DNA of 64,000 nt from Planctomycetota bacterium (GCA_021791715.1 JAJYWB010000010.1:41627-105626), one strand, 5' to 3'; shown: positions 56,101 to 64,000, numbered from the stretch's first letter. The notes: a model not told the origin generated them from the sequence alone. Translations and numbers: made by a program.

Positions 56101-59100
56101 ATTCCCCGCGTTGGCGATCGTGTCGTTGGTGATCGCGGGTCGGCTCGAATAAAGCGTGATCGCGTCGTAACGATAACCGACGGTCGCCGGAACCGCGCCG
56201 CCGCCGTAATTGATCGTCGCGAAATTGATCATCGAAAGCGTGGAGTCGGCGCCCGAAATCGCGGGCAAATTCGTTCCCGGAGCGTTCGGGTTGGGAGGAC
56301 CGATCAACGTGCCGTCGACCGGGAAAGTCGCCGTCGGGAATTGCGCCTGATCAAAATTGCGGAACAAAATCCCGCCCCAATCACCCGATAGCGGCGTGCT
56401 GTCCGAAGGATTGCCGCTGTTGCCGATCGAGTAATCCGCCCATGAAGTGAAGTTCACAGCTTGATTCGGGCCGGGACCGCCGAGAGTCTCAAGCGACGAC
56501 CCCTGATTCTGGATGAGCAGCGAGGCGTTCTGCATCTTAAGAGTCGAACCCGGCGCCATCACGAGAGCCGTGTTGAAAGGAACGGAAAGGCTCCCGTCCG
56601 AACCGATCGGCGCCTGGCTCACAAACGTCGCCTGCGAAACGACCCCCGTGATCGGATTTTGCTGCACGATACCGGGCAACGCCACGATCACCACCGGACC
56701 GTTCGCCGCCGCGACCTGCGCCGCGTAGAACGCCGACGGTTGGAAATATCCCTTGCCGTTGTAATCGAGACTGGGATCAAAATTCGTGTAATTGATCGGG
56801 CTGTTCAGATTTCCGCCGTTGATTGAATTCGCCACGGCCTCGGGATTGAGCGTCGGATAAGGCTGCGCCACGCTGCCGTTGGGGTAATCGGGCCCGCCGA
56901 AGGGATTGTAATTGTAGTCGGGCCGGGCGTAGATCACGTTCCCCTGCGGAACGACCTGGAACCCCGCGACGAACGCGCCCCCGGCGATTCCATTTCCCGT
57001 CATATCATTCTGTCGGTTCGTGCCGTTGGGAAGCAGATCTTCATAATAAGATCCCGGCTCGGGCGCCGAGCCGATTTGCACCACCTGATTGGGCCCGGTG
57101 AGATTGCCCAGGAATTCGCCGTCGAGCTGGTTGCCGTATTGATCGATGATCTCGTTGGCGCCCGTGTTCGGCATCTCGATTCGGAAATGATCCGACGGCC
57201 AAACGAAGCCCTGAGGGAAATTGATCACGAGTTCGTTGTCGTAGCCGGGCTGCCCCTGCGTCGCCCCGGGGATCGAATCCTGGAGGGTGACGGTGAATCC
57301 GAGAAGCGGCGTGCTTCCCTGGCTGAAGTTGCCGTCCGAAGGGCTCGTCGAACTGTTCGCCGACCGGATGATCTGGATCGCCTGAGCGTAAGGATTGAGT
57401 CCGTCCGCCTGACGTTGCGCGTCGGTCAGAAGCGGATTCGACGTTACGATGTCGATCTGATTCGGAGGAGCGGGGACGTTGTCGCGAAGCGGCGCGCCCG
57501 CCGCCGGGAGCTGCTCGAAATACGCGCGAGCCAGCCCCATCGTCGCGGTCGTGCCGTCGGGTAGCGTCGACACCGCGGTCATCGTCTCGATATAAGCCGG
57601 ACTCGATTGAATATTAAACGATACGTTGAAATCGGACGCGAGCGGATTCCCCGCGGCGTCGACCAGTCCCGGATAAGTCGATTCGGTCGTGTGCGCGGTC
57701 AGCGTGTAAGTTCCAGCGGGCAACCCCGTCGCGATCGAAAGAACCACCGTTCCGGTGTACGGCTGATTGGGCTGGGTGCGAACCGTCGTCGACGTGAAAT
57801 TCGCCGCGGTGATGAAACCCGTATAATTCACCCCCGTCGTCGTGTTCGTCAGCGTGTAATTGCTCGTGTTGTCGGCGCTGTTGGGGTTGAGCGCCGGGAA
57901 ATTCAACGTTGGCGGGACCGCGAACGGACTCGAATTACTGCTGGGAGCGACCGGATCGGTGACGAACAACGAAATGCTGTTCAAATTGTTCAGGTTCACG
58001 CCGTTCGTGACGCTCGACCCCGTGATCGTGGGATCGGTCGTATCAATCCGGAACGAGGATTGGACGAACGACGACAACCCCGGCTGTCCCGCGATATCCT
58101 GGGCGCCTTGGGCGAGGACCGTCATCGTGTTCAGGCCGTCGACAAGCGCCGAGGGCGCCTGGAACGTGAACTTGCCCGTCGAATCGGTCGTCGCCGTGAT
58201 GTCGTAATTCCCGGTCAATCCCCGTCCGTTCGTACCCGGCAGCAAATTGAGCACGCCGCCGTGATACGCGTTGAACTCGGCGTAAATCGTTAAACCGCCG
58301 ACCGCCGCGGGGAAGGAACTCGTCAACTGACCGATAAAGCTCGGCGTGGGATTGTTGAGATTCTGATTTCCTGAAATCCCCAAGGGAGAATATGACGAGG
58401 GCGTTAAAGAAAAGTACGTGATCAACGGCGCTTGCACCGTGAAAAACTGCGATTGAACGAATGTGGACGGCCCCGTGGGATTCGCGACCCCCGACGGGAA
58501 CACTCCGCTGAACTGCCCGTTCAGGCCGTTGCCGATCGTATCGGTGACATACTTTTGCACCGCGAGGTAATACGTGCCCGTCGGCATCTCGCTTTGCGGA
58601 ACGCCCGAGAAATCGAGCGTCACGGTGAAAGTCGTCGGGTTGTACGAGAAATTGGTGGGGGGGATCATCTGCACCGGCCCCCCCGCGCTCGGCTGAACCG
58701 CGAGTTCGACCGTGCCGGGTACGAGCTGACCGTTGACGATCTTGTCCGGAATCAACGTATCGGCGCGCATCGCCGAGCTGAACTGGATTTGCACCGTTCT
58801 GCCGCTGAACGAAGTCGAATTGATCACGGGCTCGACCGTGTCGGCGAGCGTGAACGTCCCCGAATCGGCGACGAGACTCTTGCCGTCGGTCGCGAGGATC
58901 GGTCCCGAAAGCGTATAAGCGTATGAACCGTTGGCGGTATCGCCCACGGGGAAATTGAACGAGATCGGAAACGAAATTTGGGTGGAACTCACCTCGACGG
59001 GCGTGCCGACGGTCACCGACACTCCCGTCGGCAGGGTTGAGAACGTGAGATCCGAAGCCGATACCGTGCTAAAGTTTACGGCTTTATTAAAGTTGAACAC

Positions 59101-61131
59101 AACCGAATTGATCGCGGTGGAAACGGTCGCTCCGTTCGCGGGAGTCGTCGACGTGACGCGCAATTGATCGATCGCGTTGAGCGCGGCGGGGGCGTTGATC
59201 AAGCCGTAACCCGATTGAACGTTCCAGCTTCCCTTGGGCGTGCCGTTCATCGGCTGGGTTGAAGCGATGAGCGCGGCTTTGATCTGGGCTTCGGTCGCCT
59301 GCGGAACAAGCTCTTTCATCATCGCCGCGACGGCCGCGGCGTTGGGCGCCGCCGACGACGTGCCGAAGAAGCTGGGGAGATTTTGCGAGAGATTCGTCGG
59401 CGTCGCGGGCTCGCCGGGGAAGGGGGGATTGCTCGTATCAATAATGCCGCCGGGAGGGAAGAACGAAGTGTTGCCGCCGTCGGGCGCGGTGACGGTCGGC
59501 GCCAGAATCAATTGCGGCGCCGTCGGTTGACCGCTCGCGGTCAAATCGTTAATCACCGGCCCTTGCGAACTGAACGGCTCGCTATTGATCTGCGTGGCGT
59601 TGCTGGGCCAGGGCGCGGCGCCCCACCAAGGCATCGCCCCCACGCCGATCGTGTACGGACTCGACGCGTGCCCCGAGGTCGTCGGGTAATACGTCGTCCC
59701 CGCGTTGCCGAATTGCTGCGAAACGACCGCGTTCACGTTCTCGTTGAAGTTTTGGAACTCGACGAAATTCGGCGCGGGACCTTTTACAAGCTGGATCGCC
59801 ACAAAATAATTGCCGTCGCCCACCTCGCCGAAGTATTGCCACGGCTGTTGTGTCGCGGTGTTGTCGTTCGTTCCCGACGCGACGACGGTTCCAGATGAAT
59901 TCAAGATATACATATTCATCTGCGAGGTCACGCCGTTCGACGTGTACCACGGTTGATCGAACTGAAAGTCGAACGACGCGGGATTGGTTTGGCTCGTGCC
60001 GCTGATTGTGATCGGCAGCAGGGTGGTCGTTCCCCCGTTGGGGTTGAAGTTCATGAACGTTCCCGAGCCGACGCCCGTCACCGAGGCGCTGACGCCGCGG
60101 AAAGCCGAAAGATACCCCTGCGCCAGGCTCGTGTTCCCCGCGGCGCTAAAGTAGGAAACATTATTTTGAGTGACGACTTGTTGAATCGCCTGACTGATGA
60201 CGCCCGGTTGGAAATACGGGTCGTCGGCGAATCCGATGTCGTCGACGATGATCTGGGCGTTCGCCTCGGTCGCGAGATTGGTGATGCTTTGCGCCATCAC
60301 CGTGTCGCTTAGGCCCGCCGCCGAGAACGCCAAACTCGCCCCGGGAGCGACGTCGTGGATGTTCTCGGCCATCGCTCGACCTTCGTCGGTCGGATCGCTC
60401 GGATCGTCATACAAAACATTGACGGGATTGTTGGGATTGAGATCGCCGGTTTTGTATGAGGACGCGAGCCCGCCGCCGTATTGATTGATGCTCGTCGAAA
60501 CGATGCCGACCGTCACCCCGGTCCCGTCGACGTTGTATTGATTGCTCGCGGTATCGGCCTGAAGCGTCGTCAAAGCCTCGTTGTAAGCGATTCCCTGATA
60601 ACCTGTGTAGCGAGCGACCGGCTTAAACAACGGAGCGGCGCTGATCACCTGCGGCATCCGCGCCAAAGTGGGCAATTCGTTGATCGGCATCCATCCGCTG
60701 ATAATTCCATACTTCGGATCGGACCCGAAGACCTGCATTCCCAGATTGACGAGCGAGGTCTCCGCCGTCGTGAAATTTCCCCACGTGTTCACATCGACGC
60801 CGACCGAATTCCCCTGGAACTCAATCAAATCCGCATATTTCGATTGAAACGCGCCGCCTCCGGGATTGGTGGTGTATTGCTGATATTCTTGATAGATATT
60901 GACGAGGTCTTGTCCCTCGTTCGCCATCGGCCCGTTTTGCCAATCGGCGAGGTTATTGTCGGTCGGTTTCCATTGAGTCGGCGGCTGGGTGATCGTGTTG
61001 GTAACGACTCCGGCCGCGAGCATCGTCCGGTCTTCAAGAAATTCCAGCCGGGGCGCCTTGACGCGTCGCGCATGTGTACCGTAGTTGCGCCGAAGATCGT
61101 TCCGCTGATTCCGAGCCTTGGAGCTTCCCAT
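50107..61131 (-). CDS. Giant exported protein (about 3674 aa): degenerate subtilase head, Ig-like and parallel beta-helix domains
   Basis: The ATG at 61131 is preceded by GGAGAG at good spacing; an ATG at 61137 is too close. The N-terminus has the sorting motif PRLEFLEDRTML. The subtilase-like domain (about 175-660) keeps the Ser loop FFGTSSAAPNAAAVAA (S592) and YFSAAGN, but the Asp position is Thr T213 (IVSTSIN) and the His position is Glu E250 (TDEGRAMAEN), so classical proteolysis is unlikely. The remainder has SbsA/Big_5-like Ig domains (FNKAVNFSTV, DTVEPVINSTSF, VVHFSQPVQQSSVTP), several beta-helix stretches rich in Asn and Gly (NPGMMMKFLRGTGI, GSINIGDRTYMNE; ENPFPTITAGIQAAKIGD, PGVYTDPNNPTIML, GNNYGIYLNP), and a Pro/Ser/Gly-rich region before a basic tail ending QQKRKG. 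It is probably a very large surface scaffold or adhesin. Confidence 0.88.
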   Translation of the reverse strand: MGSSKARNQRNDLRRNYGTHARRVKAPRLEFLEDRTMLAAGVVTNTITQPPTQWKPTDNNLADWQNGPMANEGQDLVNIYQEYQQYTTNPGGGAFQSKYADLIEFQGNSVGVDVNTWGNFTTAETSLVNLGMQVFGSDPKYGIISGWMPINELPTLARMPQVISAAPLFKPVARYTGYQGIAYNEALTTLQADTASNQYNVDGTGVTVGIVSTSINQYGGGLASSYKTGDLNPNNPVNVLYDDPSDPTDEGRAMAENIHDVAPGASLAFSAAGLSDTVMAQSITNLATEANAQIIVDDIGFADDPYFQPGVISQAIQQVVTQNNVSYFSAAGNTSLAQGYLSAFRGVSASVTGVGSGTFMNFNPNGGTTTLLPITISGTSQTNPASFDFQFDQPWYTSNGVTSQMNMYILNSSGTVVASGTNDNTATQQPWQYFGEVGDGNYFVAIQLVKGPAPNFVEFQNFNENVNAVVSQQFGNAGTTYYPTTSGHASSPYTIGVGAMPWWGAAPWPSNATQINSEPFSSQGPVINDLTASGQPTAPQLILAPTVTAPDGGNTSFFPPGGIIDTSNPPFPGEPATPTNLSQNLPSFFGTSSAAPNAAAVAAMMKELVPQATEAQIKAALIASTQPMNGTPKGSWNVQSGYGLINAPAALNAIDQLRVTSTTPANGATVSTAINSVVFNFNKAVNFSTVSASDLTFSTLPTGVSVTVGTPVEVSSTQISFPISFNFPVGDTANGSYAYTLSGPILATDGKSLVADSGTFTLADTVEPVINSTSFSGRTVQIQFSSAMRADTLIPDKIVNGQLVPGTVELAVQPSAGGPVQMIPPTNFSYNPTTFTVTLDFSGVPQSEMPTGTYYLAVQKYVTDTIGNGLNGQFSGVFPSGVANPTGPSTFVQSQFFTVQAPLITYFSLTPSSYSPLGISGNQNLNNPTPSFIGQLTSSFPAAVGGLTIYAEFNAYHGGVLNLLPGTNGRGLTGNYDITATTDSTGKFTFQAPSALVDGLNTMTVLAQGAQDIAGQPGLSSFVQSSFRIDTTDPTITGSSVTNGVNLNNLNSISLFVTDPVAPSSNSSPFAVPPTLNFPALNPNSADNTSNYTLTNTTTGVNYTGFITAANFTSTTVRTQPNQPYTGTVVLSIATGLPAGTYTLTAHTTESTYPGLVDAAGNPLASDFNVSFNIQSSPAYIETMTAVSTLPDGTTATMGLARAYFEQLPAAGAPLRDNVPAPPNQIDIVTSNPLLTDAQRQADGLNPYAQAIQIIRSANSSTSPSDGNFSQGSTPLLGFTVTLQDSIPGATQGQPGYDNELVINFPQGFVWPSDHFRIEMPNTGANEIIDQYGNQLDGEFLGNLTGPNQVVQIGSAPEPGSYYEDLLPNGTNRQNDMTGNGIAGGAFVAGFQVVPQGNVIYARPDYNYNPFGGPDYPNGSVAQPYPTLNPEAVANSINGGNLNSPINYTNFDPSLDYNGKGYFQPSAFYAAQVAAANGPVVIVALPGIVQQNPITGVVSQATFVSQAPIGSDGSLSVPFNTALVMAPGSTLKMQNASLLIQNQGSSLETLGGPGPNQAVNFTSWADYSIGNSGNPSDSTPLSGDWGGILFRNFDQAQFPTATFPVDGTLIGPPNPNAPGTNLPAISGADSTLSMINFATINYGGGAVPATVGYRYDAITLYSSRPAITNDTIANAGNPNENAALATAQAAISADVDSLLWDSIAQGPLIRGLTMYDNGINAIWIRPEFNGVAEATNSMPYQPTAPDGVLNYVLNSPYPYILTTELYIGQQYQYGGNTASTNNRLYINPGMMMKFLRGTGITVFPTGSINIGDRTYMNEYDQNQSFGPTTPGFKAPNTNVATTMFTSIYDNTASTTYTDPTTGAVTTIVAPNDVLNSGGANQPTPTNVPALARWGAIAIISGARAVITGATFQYGGGEVNYPNNTVPSMNVLNFELQGGVGTYAYIANNNFYYNIDAPMAVQPDGLPATNPLTPLNSGNPFIHGNVLVGNGINGLAVLTGGTLPNGGSNLNVNSIWDLTDITYVLRGTIVLGPSGSSFPGFIPTPLPNANQFEDVPPPSVSLTIQSQLGGTLLADGSTIPYPGQSVIVKLLNGTAPPATGTGGTTSSENGGAGFLVGVDNGLVPPVAPFFGPGVWSQLRILGIPGNETTHQPRVPAIITSIYDNSVGTTVRGVTMDQVITGSTQAPAAGDGGLIVFGGNSEPNFNVYDPRQGSMIDNAQISYITGIQVQGGGLSDIANVINATGSVTYNEGTSLQEFGINPLTGQVVPLLQNNTPQMIPITNSNLNDFSDTGVTTYPGPGLLARDVGTLGGYGAFNFGTPPNYFFSSLEGKPAYVYMSNDTISNMPIGAMLNGPTLTNNITNQLSPFYAVFLNDTFYNDNVGIEVQAQTYVASPSNDQAFVDFLAMDNIFSNDSQYSILTNGMLGGGGSNSQGQYNLFYQDGTDGVGVSINNPGSDQGGWGGNNNPVLGNPEFVDASAGNFALQGNSAAIDSARSEFGPDLTGMQLFPIYDQFLGTNDTVGVRNTTGRLGDFANPTPQDLVTLPGYPSRTFVDQFVPVLPGTPGAYNGTATIPGTDTYWYMPIGGERDILGNLRQKDPNSTNIGFGSRPFFDIGAYEYRTFNPPEVTGVTALVPSSIPGGQPIVTNIYNVGGIGGTLVDPLSISFQFNKQLDPSTINGLSVLLEESGNDGIFGNNNSPLDRFINLQGKLVYNNTTDTVTINLANQGLVLPDDMYRIILEGTGANPIRDPQGNALDGSNLDANGNQLPLPSGTGFPGSNFQVTFTIGQPAINGQFVMAASTDSNVRDGITNNVLPIFTGQVVDPFLENKPVAGQNVVVDVSTAGNGVFNLLNVGSGVTNANGDFSIQVSTPLPNSPYKVGPDGTLDALYSVDSNGNVIPNPNNQDTGYSIARVRVVDASGNTLSDPTAPNAQTPFIIDTNAPVVTAASPAPNSVATLDQNGQVDVSVTFNKTIYLPSITSSSVTLVGSGGTGTFGNSSNVTYPVNLANLGVTVNHTPLGGMTITFTLPANLPNDLYQLTLKGTGSAPIIDIAGNPLDGTFNGTFPSGNGSPGSDFVLQFAVFNPANVHIEYVGPASFITNATAAEGTRENPFPTITAGIQAAKIGDIVAVLPGVYTDPNNPTIMLKSLVRVLSASPSSTDSTWIPGSAIQTIIRSPQVAQGTTAIAVAAVNLISIPEAPTEISGFTITSSLVGNPATGPINTASIGMYVSNSDVLIDKNYFIVNNSGIDVTTSGGDAGTPTIETNVIAGNNYGIYLNPAANTSSLQQPIDVFNNDLVFNTNFGLVLYATASTPGMAVLANNIIWENHDLTSARNGFGIGATIPNLMYVTANLFQGNGQSDTLPYWAGYNIGGGFDPAILGPNPDPLGNITGNPAFVSPVDPRPGASGPALFLFPGETSFDLTLPSVAINNAYGPVAPAVDFEYRSPVQIPGRGRPGFGPASIGAFYYQPSSTSFGVTTTSLAPGGEMFAAGMNENSPNSIVVHFSQPVQQSSVTPTDLILSGPGVTSSTNPPTVSSLSWINSDTVQFNLSGQFAPSGGTVNVAIPSGSIVSSTNLPISGFQDSIQLAPAPVAVSTTPAGSGTGSGSQPQPVMSFTPPPAASPGAVSGSPVRHPGFNRFRGHYAGHTVATYHPTASRSAFAAYERALKARSQQKRKG

Positions 61132-61137
61132 CGCCAT

Positions 61138-62158
61138 TCTCTCCGGTTCGCCCGGGGGTCCATCGTAATCGGGCTCGATTCGGCGCGTCGTTCACGCCGA
61201 AGAACCGGATCGCGACCCCAGGTTCAAAGGTGTCGCCACTCCTGAACTGTTCCGTAACCTACAATCAAAAAAGAAGACGAAACGGCCGCATCCGTCATTC
61301 CCTGGCCTGGAATGTTCGATCGCCTTCCGGGCTCGCCGAACGATACGGATCAATTTGACAAACAATCATAATCGACGACGAACGCCGACGCCACGCCCGA
61401 CACGGTTGTGCGGCGAATCCACGACGGTGAACGACGTCTATCCGACCTCGCCTCGATCAAACGCGCTGTCGACGTCGAGGGAACGTCCGTGAGCGTTTGT
61501 TCGTGCGTGCAAGAAAGAACGATTCGATCAGGTTTGTCTCGTAATCATTGCGGACCCGAGTTCGAGAAGTCAACTCCCCACTCGATCGAACGTTCCCCAA
61601 AGTCAACATTCCGATGTCTCGTCGCATCGTCGAGCGACCGTTTTCGATTCGACCCGCGCCGATCGCGCGGCGACGAACGACATATTTCAGTCCTCGCGCC
61701 GACGCCCCTGGAGACTCCCGAAAACCTGAAATCCTGGAGTGACTAGTTCTACCGATTTTGATGAATATCCTGGGAACCCCGCCGTTTCCCGCACCAAAAA
61801 CGCGATCTCGGGTCGACGACCGTCGAATGCGAATCGCGTTCGACGCTCAAAAACCGTCGCTCAATCTCGTTGATCGCACGTTCTTGATCATAAGAAGACG
61901 ACGAAATCAGAGTCCGTCACCTAGTTTGACTCATCGTTCGGTAAAGTCAAATCGATCACGCGATTCTCGCGACGAACTTCGCCGAAATCGCCGATCTCAT
62001 TTGACAAAAACCGGTCCCGGCGAGTTTAACCGATCGCCCAATATCGCGCACAATTCCATCGAATCCAAATCCGACCGTAAATTACCAAAGTCGTCTTCCG
62101 AACCGCCGTGCGAAAGCGCCGACCTCTCGAAACTTCCCGACACCCCTCAATTCGACGA
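61138..62158. other. 1-kb gap without a supported gene
   Basis: It holds the upstream region of the giant gene and the downstream end of the HAD gene. ORFs at 61408-61746 and 61758-62342 (plus strand) are Arg/Ser-rich and lack ribosome sites or recognisable domains; the second runs antisense into the HAD gene. Nothing else was seen. Confidence 0.4.
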
Positions 62159-62812
62159 TCACTTAAGCGAGACGCCGCAATCGAATCCCATATTCGTCAA
62201 ATCTTCGATCAAACCCGCCGAATCGCGATACAACAAACCCGTCATACCGGCGCGCAACGCCCCCTCCACGTTCTCGATCCGATCATCAATGAATAAACAT
62301 TCGCCCGCCGTCGCCCGCGCCGCGATCTCGCACTCGGCGTAAAACTCGACCGCGGGCTTCAACCGACCGATCTCGTAAGAAAGAACGATCGCGTCGAACC
62401 AAGACATCGTTGTCGCATATTCATGCAAGAATCGCTTTGCGTGAATCTCGTTCGTGTTCGACCCCAGCACCAACCGCGCCCCGCTCGCCTTCAACCGCGG
62501 AAGAATCGCCGCGACCGCCTCGTTGAGCCGAAAAATCCCCCCCCACGCGCGCTCGAGATCGGCCTCGGCCAATTCCATTTCAAGCATCGCCTCCAGATCC
62601 CGGCGAAAGCCGTCCGAAGTCGTCAATCCGCTCTCATACCGCGCCAGTAACCCCGCGAAACCTCGCTCCGAAAGCCTTCGACGCATCGCGTCGGCGGCCA
62701 ATCCCCGCTCCCGCGCAAGCCGCTCCCAAGCCGAATCATGATCAAAAAACGCGACGACGTTACCGAAATCAAAAATAATTGATTTTGGCATGTTTTTATC
62801 TTGTAAACTCAT
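62159..62812 (-). CDS. HAD-superfamily hydrolase (subfamily IA, YihX-like)
   Basis: 217 residues. Motif I is IFDFGNVVAFFD with nucleophile D15; the second Asp of the usual DxD is Gly, as in YihX-like phosphatases. Motif II is VLGSNTN, motif III is the Lys in GRLKPAVEFY, and motif IV is FIDDRIENVEGA. The protein should be a cytosolic phosphatase acting on small phosphorylated metabolites such as sugar phosphates; the substrate is not predictable. The start at 62812 is supported by GGAGGG 9 nt upstream; a second ATG (62791) lies seven codons in. Confidence 0.92.
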   Translation of the reverse strand: MSLQDKNMPKSIIFDFGNVVAFFDHDSAWERLARERGLAADAMRRRLSERGFAGLLARYESGLTTSDGFRRDLEAMLEMELAEADLERAWGGIFRLNEAVAAILPRLKASGARLVLGSNTNEIHAKRFLHEYATTMSWFDAIVLSYEIGRLKPAVEFYAECEIAARATAGECLFIDDRIENVEGALRAGMTGLLYRDSAGLIEDLTNMGFDCGVSLK

Positions 62813-62958
62813 AATAAATTCCCTCCGCGTCGATCCGACCGTTTCGGCTTTCTTAAGATAACATTAATCGTCGATCGCCGTCGGCTGATTCTCTACCGAA
62901 ACCGGTTATAATTGTTTCTCGACGGTCGAAATCGACACTTGAACCGAGGAACAAAACG

Positions 62959-63444
62959 ATGCGCGGAGCGAGCCCCTCACTGTTCGTTTGCCTGTGCTTA
63001 TTCGCACCCGCGAGGGTCGAAATCGCCGACTTACCTTTCGATCCCGACTCGTGGAAACCCGCCGAACGCGTCCAATTCCATGTTCAAGAAAACGGCCGAG
63101 ACGTCGTCTATTCGGGCGTTCCGCTCGCGATCGTCTTGCGGGATCGCGCCAAAAATCAAGACGGCATGGCGTTTACACGGTCGCTCGCCGACGCGGTGAT
63201 CGTCGTCGGAGGCGCCGACGATTATCAAGCGTCGGTCTCCGCCGCCGCGGCTTGGATCGACGAAAAAGGAGAACGCTACATCCTCACGACCGAACGCGAC
63301 GGAAAACCCCTCGACGCCAAACACGGGCCCGTCATGCTCGCGATCCCCGCCGAAAAAAAGCGAGTCAGATGGGTGCGATCGGTCGTCTCGCTCGGCCTCC
63401 TTCAACCTCCTAAAACCGACAGCGGCAAAAAAGCTCATCAATAA
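62959..63444 (+). CDS. Small exported molybdopterin-binding-fold (SuoX/PF00174-like) protein
   Basis: 161 residues. A signal peptide (about 1-22, SLFVCLCLFAPARVEIA) is followed by a compact domain with VVYSGVPLAIVLRD, VVVGGADDYQASVS, DGKPLDAKHGPVMLAIPAEK and VRWVRSVVSLGLL, which matches the oxidoreductase molybdopterin-binding domain in its short form. The mature part has no Cys, so the Mo-ligating cysteine of sulfite oxidase is missing; it is unlikely to be a complete molybdoenzyme and may be a binding or accessory protein. GAGG lies about 9 nt before the ATG. It is divergent from the HAD gene; a palindromic element follows 30 bp downstream. Confidence 0.82.
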   Translation: MRGASPSLFVCLCLFAPARVEIADLPFDPDSWKPAERVQFHVQENGRDVVYSGVPLAIVLRDRAKNQDGMAFTRSLADAVIVVGGADDYQASVSAAAAWIDEKGERYILTTERDGKPLDAKHGPVMLAIPAEKKRVRWVRSVVSLGLLQPPKTDSGKKAHQ

Positions 63445-63474
63445 GGCGTTATTCAGATAATTGATCTTACAAGG

Positions 63475-64000
63475 TATCCGGAAAGAAAGCCGCGGATTCC
63501 GCGGGATTTGAAGGCGAACCGGAAATTGGGAGGGAGAACCAGAAATCGGCGGGTCGAACCTCCAGGTGAGCCGCGTTATGACGTCCGCGATTATCGACCG
63601 CGAATATCTGGATATTTTGGGAGGGCGAACCTCCTGGTGAGCCGCGTTATGACGTTCGTGATTATCGACCACGAATATCTGGATATTTTGGGAGGGCGAA
63701 CCTCCTGATAAGCCGCGTTATGACGTCCGCGATTATCGACCGCGAATATCTGGATATTTTGGGAGGGCGAACCTCCCGGTGAGCCGCGCTATCACGTTCG
63801 CGATTATCGACCACGAATATCTGGATATTTTGGGAGGGCGAACCTCCTGGTGAGCCGCGTTATGACGTTCGCGATTATCGACCGCTAAATCGCCCCGGTC
63901 GCCCGTGTTTACAAGAAGAGGCTCACCGGGAGGTTCGCCCTCCCAACCAAAACAACATGTTATTTAGATTTCTTTGATGACGAACATTATGGGGGGCCGC
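63475..64000. repeat. MITE/REP-like element, copy D, with five 71-bp tandem units (runs off the window)
   Basis: It opens with TATCCGGAAAGAAAGCCGC like copies A and C. Five left-arm units start at 63548, 63619, 63690, 63761 and 63832 with an exact 71-bp period (arm, then GCGTTATGACGT, GATTATCGACC, GAATATCTGGATATTTT); the last is truncated. A perfect right arm is at 63920-63944, followed by the AT tail ATTTAGATTT. The 3' terminal repeat lies beyond the window. Confidence 0.88.

Noticed and set aside
61758..62342. 194-codon plus-strand ORF
   Set aside because: Ser/Arg/Pro-rich, runs antisense into the HAD gene, and has no family resemblance.
63548..63902. CRISPR-like array of 71-bp period
   Set aside because: The segments between the arms are near-identical in all units, so there are no unique spacers; it is a plain tandem repeat.

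Overview
The window comes from a planctomycete, most likely an Isosphaeraceae-like member of the Planctomycetota. This rests on sequence features only: Ser/Thr kinases fused to TPR arrays, a TIGR02999-type ECF sigma factor next to a kinase, giant secreted proteins with the N-terminal pattern R-L-E-x-L-E-x-R-T-[MV]-[LP], ELWxxDGT-repeat and CRTAC1-type FG-GAP proteins, and GC-rich DNA crowded with CGATCG. No rRNA, tRNA, CRISPR array, phage or transposase gene was seen.

Layout. 0-7 kb: a kinase/TPR protein and a subtilase with malectin, FN3 and three unfamiliar C-terminal repeats. 7-16.5 kb (minus strand): an ECF sigma factor, a 1646-residue kinase with a kinesin-light-chain-like TPR array, and a kinase-less paralog of that array. 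16.8-25.7 kb (plus): GlcD- and GlcE-like flavoproteins, a MoxR / DUF58 / transglutaminase operon, and a YchF-like GTPase. 25.9-30.4 kb (minus): a repetitive LysM protein, an ATP-dependent DNA ligase coupled to its MBL exonuclease, and a GGQ-motif release-factor-like protein. 30.9-43.3 kb (plus): an ELWxxDGT surface protein, an FAH-family enzyme, pyruvate carboxylase followed by biotin-protein ligase, and a CRTAC1 lipoprotein coupled to a TPR protein. 43.3-64 kb: two large convergent paralogs with a subtilase-like head (1391 and about 3674 residues), surrounded by a palindromic repeat family, then a HAD hydrolase and a small exported molybdopterin-binding-fold protein.

Genes that appear to work together: sigma factor and kinase (signalling); MoxR, DUF58 and transglutaminase (envelope or protein-complex maturation); ligase and exonuclease (DNA repair); pyruvate carboxylase and its biotinylating enzyme (anaplerosis); CRTAC1 and TPR (export or envelope).

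The two least ordinary signals are these. First, a MITE/REP-like element family with terminal inverted repeats (GAGGCTATCCGGAAA type) and internally amplified 25-bp arms, present in four recognisable copies plus a degenerate relative. Second, a pair of subtilase-fold proteins that keep the GTS serine but carry Glu where the catalytic His should be. In the giant copy the Asp is also gone, which suggests a switched or dead protease domain used as a surface scaffold.
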